Assembly: GCA_004557975.1 (NCBI GenBank)
Contig: SFEV01000067.1
Span: 1 to 15,960, forward strand
DNA length: 15,960 nucleotides
Reading direction: 5' to 3'
Source of the DNA: Lachnospiraceae bacterium
GTDB taxonomy: Bacteria; Bacillota; Clostridia; Lachnospirales; Lachnospiraceae
Each line of letters starts with the position of its first letter. Position 1 is the first letter of the stretch. Made by a program: the position numbers and the translations under genes. The notes under the pieces were generated by a model. That model was given only the letters and a program-made list of their open reading frames with translations. It ran no database searches and was not told the origin of the DNA. This document shows, piece by piece, positions 12,518 through 15,960 of this stretch.

Positions 12518-13522
12518 ATGAAAAAAAGATTATTCACAGCAACAGCAGCATCTGTAACAGCAGCAATGGCACTTTCCGCAACAGTAATGGCAGCTGATTA
12601 CAAAGTAGGTATTATCCAGTTCGTTGATGATGCTTCTCTGAACCAGATTGAAGCGGCCATCGAAGCACAGCTTACCGCAAAATCAGAGGAAGGTGAAGAC
12701 AACTATATTTTCGACGGTTTCGTATATAATGGGCAGGCAGATTCCACGATGCTGAGCCAGATTACGACACAGCTTCTATCGGACGGTGTGGATGTGATAG
12801 TTCCGATTGCTACTCCGACGGCACAGATTGTGCAGGCTGCCACAGAGGACAATCCTGTACCGGTAGTATTTTCAGCCGTATCTGACCCGGTAGGAGCAGG
12901 ACTGGCTGAATCCATGGAAGCACCGGGTTCCAATATCACAGGTACCAGCGACGCATTGAATACAAATGCTATCCTGGATCTGATGTTTGTGGCAAATCCG
13001 GATATCAAATCTGTTGGTCTTCTCTACAGCCAGTCAGAGGATGCATCCAAGCAGCCGATTGCAGACGCAAAGGCATATCTGGAAGAAAAGGGTGTTGAGT
13101 ACGTGGAAAAGACAGGTACAAACAATACAGAAGTGACACAGGCGGCAGACGCACTGATCGCAGCAGGTGTAGATGCAGTATTTACTCCTACTGACAATAC
13201 TGTTATGACTGCAGAGCTGGGTATCTATGAGAAATTTATCGATGCAGGTATCCCGCACTATGCAGGAGCTGATTCCTTCGCATTAAACGGCGCATTCTGC
13301 GGATATGGCGTGGATTATGAGAATCTTGGAACGGCTACGGCAGACATGGTTATTGAGATTCTGCAGGGAGCAGATCCGGCAGTGACACCGGTACAGACAT
13401 TCGACAACGGTATTGCAACAGTCAACACAGAGACAGCAGAGGCTCTCGGACTGGACTACAGTGGATTTGCTGAAAAGTGTACGGCAGTTGTGGAGACAGT
13501 TACAGCAGAGGAATTTGAGTGA
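12518..13522 (+). CDS. trpX: TrpX-like ABC transporter substrate-binding protein
   Basis: 334 residues from ATG 12518 (AAAAGGAG at 12501-12508). A signal peptide of about 26 residues (MKKRLFTATAASVTAAMALS, then ATVMA-AD) is present but without a lipobox cysteine. The mature part is the two-lobed fold of the ABC_sub_bind family: KVGIIQFVDDASLNQI, DVIVPIATPTAQIVQAA, PVVFSAVSDPVGAGL, GSNITGTSD, KSVGLLYSQSEDAS, DAVFTPTDNTVM and YAGADSFALNGAFCGYGVDY. The same family includes TrpX of the predicted tryptophan transporter TrpXYZ, and the Trp T-box upstream supports tryptophan as ligand. Followed by an inverted repeat element, then permease and ATPase genes. Confidence 0.82.
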   Translation: MKKRLFTATAASVTAAMALSATVMAADYKVGIIQFVDDASLNQIEAAIEAQLTAKSEEGEDNYIFDGFVYNGQADSTMLSQITTQLLSDGVDVIVPIATPTAQIVQAATEDNPVPVVFSAVSDPVGAGLAESMEAPGSNITGTSDALNTNAILDLMFVANPDIKSVGLLYSQSEDASKQPIADAKAYLEEKGVEYVEKTGTNNTEVTQAADALIAAGVDAVFTPTDNTVMTAELGIYEKFIDAGIPHYAGADSFALNGAFCGYGVDYENLGTATADMVIEILQGADPAVTPVQTFDNGIATVNTETAEALGLDYSGFAEKCTAVVETVTAEEFE

Positions 13523-13537
13523 CATATCCGGCAGCGC

Positions 13538-13570
13538 AGTTACTGAGGGCTGATCCGGACAATGTAACTG
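13538..13570 (+). other. Hairpin joining the trpX downstream region to the repeat copy
   Basis: CAGTTAC (13538-13544) and GTAACTG (13564-13570) form a perfect 7-bp stem. The right arm is the end of the truncated element, whose TT is changed to TA compared with the full copy, which makes the pairing perfect. It would stand 15 bases after the trpX stop and could act as a 3' stabilising end. Confidence 0.45.
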
Positions 13571-13665
13571 TTCACGTGCCACTGTTCCGCGAGGTGTTTT
13601 CGCGCAGAATGCGCGGAAATCCCGAGGGTATCACGCGCGAAACTGCATGAAATGCAGTTTCTGTG
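13564..13665 (-). mobile_element. MITE-like element, family 2, truncated inverted copy
   Basis: These 102 bases are the reverse complement of 11945-12046 with two differences, about 98% identity. About 40 bases of the other end are missing, including one terminal repeat, and no flanking direct repeat is visible. It lies inside the operon between trpX and trpY and would be transcribed as two strong hairpins (CGCGCA/TGCGCG and the 10-bp GAAACTGCAT/ATGCAGTTTC stem). Confidence 0.85.
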
Positions 13666-13728
13666 TTGTTTTTGTAAATGCGGAACAGGCATTGTAATTT
13701 ATCAACAAAAAGAAAGGACACGGTAACA

Positions 13729-14661
13729 ATGGACTCTCTATTATCTCTTCCGGTCGTGATCAGCGCTTTGGAGCTGGGATTTATCTATGCGCTGGTGGCT
13801 CTGGCACTGTTTCTGAGCTACTCTATCCTGAATATTGCTGATCTATCGACTGACGGATGCTTTACACTGGGCTGTGCAGTAGGTGCCCAGGTGGCAATTA
13901 TGGGACACCCCATACTGGCACTTTTCGCGGCGATGCTGGCAGGTGTGTGCTCCGGTTTTATCATGGCATCACTGCAGACAAAACTGGGGGTGGAATCCAT
14001 ACTGGCAGGTATTATTGTGAATACAGGACTGTATACAGTGAATCTGGCGGTTATGGGTTTTTCTTCAAACTTGTCGCTGTTCAAATGCGAGACAGTCTAC
14101 AGTCTTTGCAAGGAGCTGTTTGGAACAACGTGGTACAAGCTGATTGTTTCCATACTGATTGTTGTTATTATTTGCGTTCTTCTTGCCTGGTTTCTGGGGA
14201 CAAGAATCGGTCTGTCCATCCGGGCCACAGGAGACAATTCTGACATGGTGAGGGCTTCCAGCATCAATCCAGGATTTACAATCACAGTGGGTCTTTGCAT
14301 TTCCGGTTCCCTTACGGCGCTTTCCGGCTGCCTGATTGGACAGTATCAGAAAACGTGTGATATTAATCTCGGTACAGGTATGGTGACGATAGCGCTGGCC
14401 AGCCTGATTATTGGTGAGACGCTTGTAGGCAAAAATACAGTATTCAGACGGATTGTGGGCGTTATTGTCGGAAGCTGTCTGTATCGTTTTGCCATTGCCA
14501 TCGCTCTGCGTCTGCATATCCCGGCAGAATGCCTGAAGCTGGTGTCTGCTGTGATTGTGGCTGTTGCGATTGCATCACCGTATCTGAAGCAGCAGATTGC
14601 ATTCCAGAAAAAGAAGCTTGCTGCTTCTTCCGGAAGAAAAGGAGGAAGCGGAGTATGCTGA
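13729..14661 (+). CDS. trpY: TrpY-like ABC transporter permease
   Basis: 310 residues from ATG 13729 (AAGAAAGGA at 13710-13718); an ATG at 13678 without ribosome site is rejected. About eight to nine hydrophobic helices of the BPD_transp_2 permease family (as in branched-chain amino acid and sugar importers). Signature parts: ALELGFIYALVALALFLSYSI at the N-terminus, NIADLSTDGCFTLGCAVGA, GVESILAGIIVNTGLYTVNL, and the cytoplasmic coupling loop GLSIRATGDNSDMVRASSIN (about 162-181). Forms the membrane channel of the TrpXYZ-type transporter. The end overlaps trpZ by 7 bases, so they are translated together; a structured repeat separates it from trpX. Confidence 0.85.
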   Translation: MDSLLSLPVVISALELGFIYALVALALFLSYSILNIADLSTDGCFTLGCAVGAQVAIMGHPILALFAAMLAGVCSGFIMASLQTKLGVESILAGIIVNTGLYTVNLAVMGFSSNLSLFKCETVYSLCKELFGTTWYKLIVSILIVVIICVLLAWFLGTRIGLSIRATGDNSDMVRASSINPGFTITVGLCISGSLTALSGCLIGQYQKTCDINLGTGMVTIALASLIIGETLVGKNTVFRRIVGVIVGSCLYRFAIAIALRLHIPAECLKLVSAVIVAVAIASPYLKQQIAFQKKKLAASSGRKGGSGVC

Positions 14662-15464
14662 AGCTGAGTAATATAAGAAAAGTATTCAACGCCGGAACGG
14701 TGAATGAGAAGGTGGCGCTGGATCATGTGGACCTTACGGTAAATGATGGGGATTTTGTGACTATTATCGGAAGCAACGGAGCCGGAAAATCCACTCTGTT
14801 CAACTGTATCTGCGGAAGCTTTTATGTGGATGAGGGAAGCATTTACCTGGATGACCGCAATATCACATACATGCCGGATTACAAAAGATCCCGTGAGATC
14901 GGTCGTCTGTTTCAGGACCCGATGCGCGGTACTGCGCCGCATATGACGATCGAAGAGAACCTTGCACTGGCATATCTGCGCGCATCAAAGAAGAAATCTG
15001 TTTTTTCAAGAGTGACAAATGCAGAACGCCAGATGTTCCGGGAGAGGCTGGCTCTTCTGGATATGGGACTGGAAGACCGTATGAAACAGCCGGTGGGTCT
15101 GCTCTCCGGAGGACAGCGTCAGGCGCTGACACTTCTGATGGCGGCTACGCTGGTTCCGCCGAAAATTCTTCTGCTTGATGAACATACGGCAGCTCTTGAT
15201 CCGGCGACGGCCGACAAGGTGCTGGAGTTGACCAGAAAGATTGTGGCTGAAAATAATCTGGCATGTCTGATGATCACCCACAATATGCACTCTGCACTGC
15301 AGCTTGGTAACCGTACGCTGATGATGGATTCCGGGCGGATTGTACTGGATATCAGCGGAGAAGAGCGTGCAGGTCTGACTGTGGACGGCCTTTTGGAGAA
15401 ATTCAGCGCCGGTGCAGGAAAAGAACTGGACAATGACAGAATTCTGCTGTCTAAAGTGGAGTGA
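14655..15464 (+). CDS. trpZ: TrpZ-like ABC transporter ATP-binding protein
   Basis: 269 residues from ATG 14655, preceded by GGAGG (14641-14645) inside the end of trpY; a longer frame from 14529 is rejected because it reads through trpY in another frame. All ATPase motifs are intact: Walker A GSNGAGKST (about 40-48), Q-loop GRLFQDP (about 86-92), signature LSGGQRQ (about 153-159), Walker B ILLLDEHTAALDP (about 174-186; the catalytic residue is E) and switch H in ITHNM (about 211-215). DEHTAALDP is typical of ATPases in this transporter group. It powers import of the substrate bound by TrpX, probably tryptophan. The repeat-family-1 copy B begins just after its stop. Confidence 0.88.
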   Translation: MLKLSNIRKVFNAGTVNEKVALDHVDLTVNDGDFVTIIGSNGAGKSTLFNCICGSFYVDEGSIYLDDRNITYMPDYKRSREIGRLFQDPMRGTAPHMTIEENLALAYLRASKKKSVFSRVTNAERQMFRERLALLDMGLEDRMKQPVGLLSGGQRQALTLLMAATLVPPKILLLDEHTAALDPATADKVLELTRKIVAENNLACLMITHNMHSALQLGNRTLMMDSGRIVLDISGEERAGLTVDGLLEKFSAGAGKELDNDRILLSKVE

Positions 15465-15465
15465 G

Positions 15466-15545
15466 AAAAGCCCCTCATCTGATAAACTGCGAAGCAGTTA
15501 TTCGGTTATGAGCAGGCAGCGAAGCGGATTGCGAATATCCGTCTG
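15466..15545 (+). repeat. Structured dispersed repeat, family 1, copy B
   Basis: 80 bases matching 6037-6114 in the same orientation, starting two bases after the trpZ stop. Stems: CTCAT (15474-15478) with ATGAG (15508-15512); AACTGC-GAA-GCAGTT (15485-15499); CAGGC (15513-15517) with GTCTG (15541-15545). Compared with copy A, the last stem has an A-T pair replaced by G-C and a G-C by G.U, so pairing is kept. It is transcribed with the transporter operon as a 3' structure. Confidence 0.8.
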
Positions 15546-15604
15546 CCCGTGTATGAAGAGAATACACATATATAAATAAGGTAACGGGGATATTGCCCGG
15601 GGAA

Positions 15605-15641
15605 GAAAGGAATGAGGCATTGGATGCAGCATTCCTTTTCT
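15605..15641 (+). terminator. Candidate terminator of the transporter operon
   Basis: GAAAGGAATG (15605-15614) pairs with CATTCCTTTT (15630-15639), with an inner GCAT-TGG-ATGC extension. The T run is short (TTTTCT). It is the best stop signal between trpZ and the rRNA-type promoters. A smaller hairpin GTGTAT/ATACAC (15550-15568) precedes it. No gene is seen in 15465-15960. Confidence 0.5.
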
Positions 15642-15709
15642 GCTGATGAGGGGATTATTCCGATAAAATAAAGGATGAAAAAAAGCTTTGAAAAAGTTAA
15701 AAAAACTTG

Positions 15710-15738
15710 TTGACAAAAGTAAAACACAGTGGTATTAT
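15710..15738 (+). promoter_or_regulatory. Upstream promoter (P1) of an rRNA-type operon
   Basis: TTGACA (15710-15715), 17-bp spacer, TATTAT (15733-15738). An A/T-rich tract lies just before it (15661-15709), like an UP element. Confidence 0.85.
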
Positions 15739-15834
15739 TGTCTTCGCTGCTGAGGAAAACAGCAGGGCACAAATAAAATCAAAGCGGAGCAATAAGCTGC
15801 TTCGAAAGAAGTTAAAAAAACTTCAAAAAAGTTG

Positions 15835-15863
15835 TTGACAAACCGAAAAACATATGATAATAT
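15835..15863 (+). promoter_or_regulatory. Downstream promoter (P2) of an rRNA-type operon
   Basis: TTGACA (15835-15840), 17-bp spacer, TAATAT (15858-15863). The sequence before both promoters is similar (GTTAAAAAAACTT ... GTTGACAAA), as in duplicated rRNA promoters. The tract GAAGTTAAAAAAACTTC (15809-15825) can also form a hairpin. Confidence 0.85.
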
Positions 15864-15960
15864 ATCAGAGTTGCTCGGCAAGAGAGACAACAAAACTTAA
15901 ACAGAGAACCTTGATAACTGAACAGTGAAACAACCTTGAAAGATTCTTAAAGAGTATTTT
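15864..15960 (+). other. Probable 5' leader of a ribosomal RNA operon (gene outside window)
   Basis: The stretch ACCTTGATAACTGAACAGTG (15909-15928) and the following AAGATTCTTAAAGAG region resemble the leaders found just before 16S rRNA in Lachnospiraceae. No rRNA sequence is reached before the window ends. A tRNA operon is the alternative. Confidence 0.6.

Noticed and set aside
14529..14654. Longer N-terminus for TrpZ with many cysteines
   Set aside because: It reads the end of trpY in another frame; the ATG at 14655 has GGAGG before it and matches the usual ATPase start.
14065..14942. Minus-strand frames opposite trpY and trpZ
   Set aside because: Both plus-strand genes carry full family motifs, and the shadows lack ribosome sites and plausible domains.

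Overview
The window looks like a chromosomal segment of a spore-forming gut clostridium, most likely Lachnospiraceae (Bacillota). The reasons are strong AGGAG ribosome sites, a YyaC-type sporulation protein, a tryptophan T-box riboswitch in front of a trpXYZ-like ABC transporter, a DUF5711/CvpA pair, and a right end that reads like the promoter and leader of a ribosomal RNA operon. No sequence search was possible; assignments rest on motif and family recognition.

Left part (1-4831): gene remnants (an unidentified C-terminus and a decayed DUF1330 gene) lead into two efflux modules. The first is a TetR regulator, a small unknown protein and an MFS exporter. The MFS gene is preceded by a 13-codon leader ORF and three mutually exclusive RNA pairings, one of which buries its ribosome binding site, as in drug-induced translational attenuation. 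The second is a MarR regulator overlapping a MATE exporter, with a 32-bp near-palindrome on its promoter.

Middle (4832-11897): a histidine-kinase fragment and an 11-bp inverted repeat; an M55 D-aminopeptidase on the minus strand, whose end was apparently altered by a 16-bp tandem duplication; a YitT-family membrane protein; a convergent YyaC-type sporulation protein whose stop codon overlaps that of YitT; and a plus-strand set of three probable envelope proteins (LysM membrane protein, DUF5711 protein, CvpA-family protein).

Right part (11898-15960): a 142-bp MITE-like element with 10-bp terminal inverted repeats and 8-bp flanking direct repeats lies right at the cvpA-like stop codon. A Trp T-box follows, then trpX, trpY and trpZ. 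A truncated copy of the same element, in opposite orientation and about 98% identical over 102 bp, sits between trpX and trpY. A second repeat family has copies before yitT and after trpZ, with a paired substitution that suggests a conserved RNA hairpin. The window closes with a terminator candidate and two tandem promoters of an rRNA-type operon.

Most noteworthy are the leader-peptide attenuator of the MFS pump, the two small structured repeat families, the inverted copies bracketing trpX, and the charged insertion in the LysM protein.
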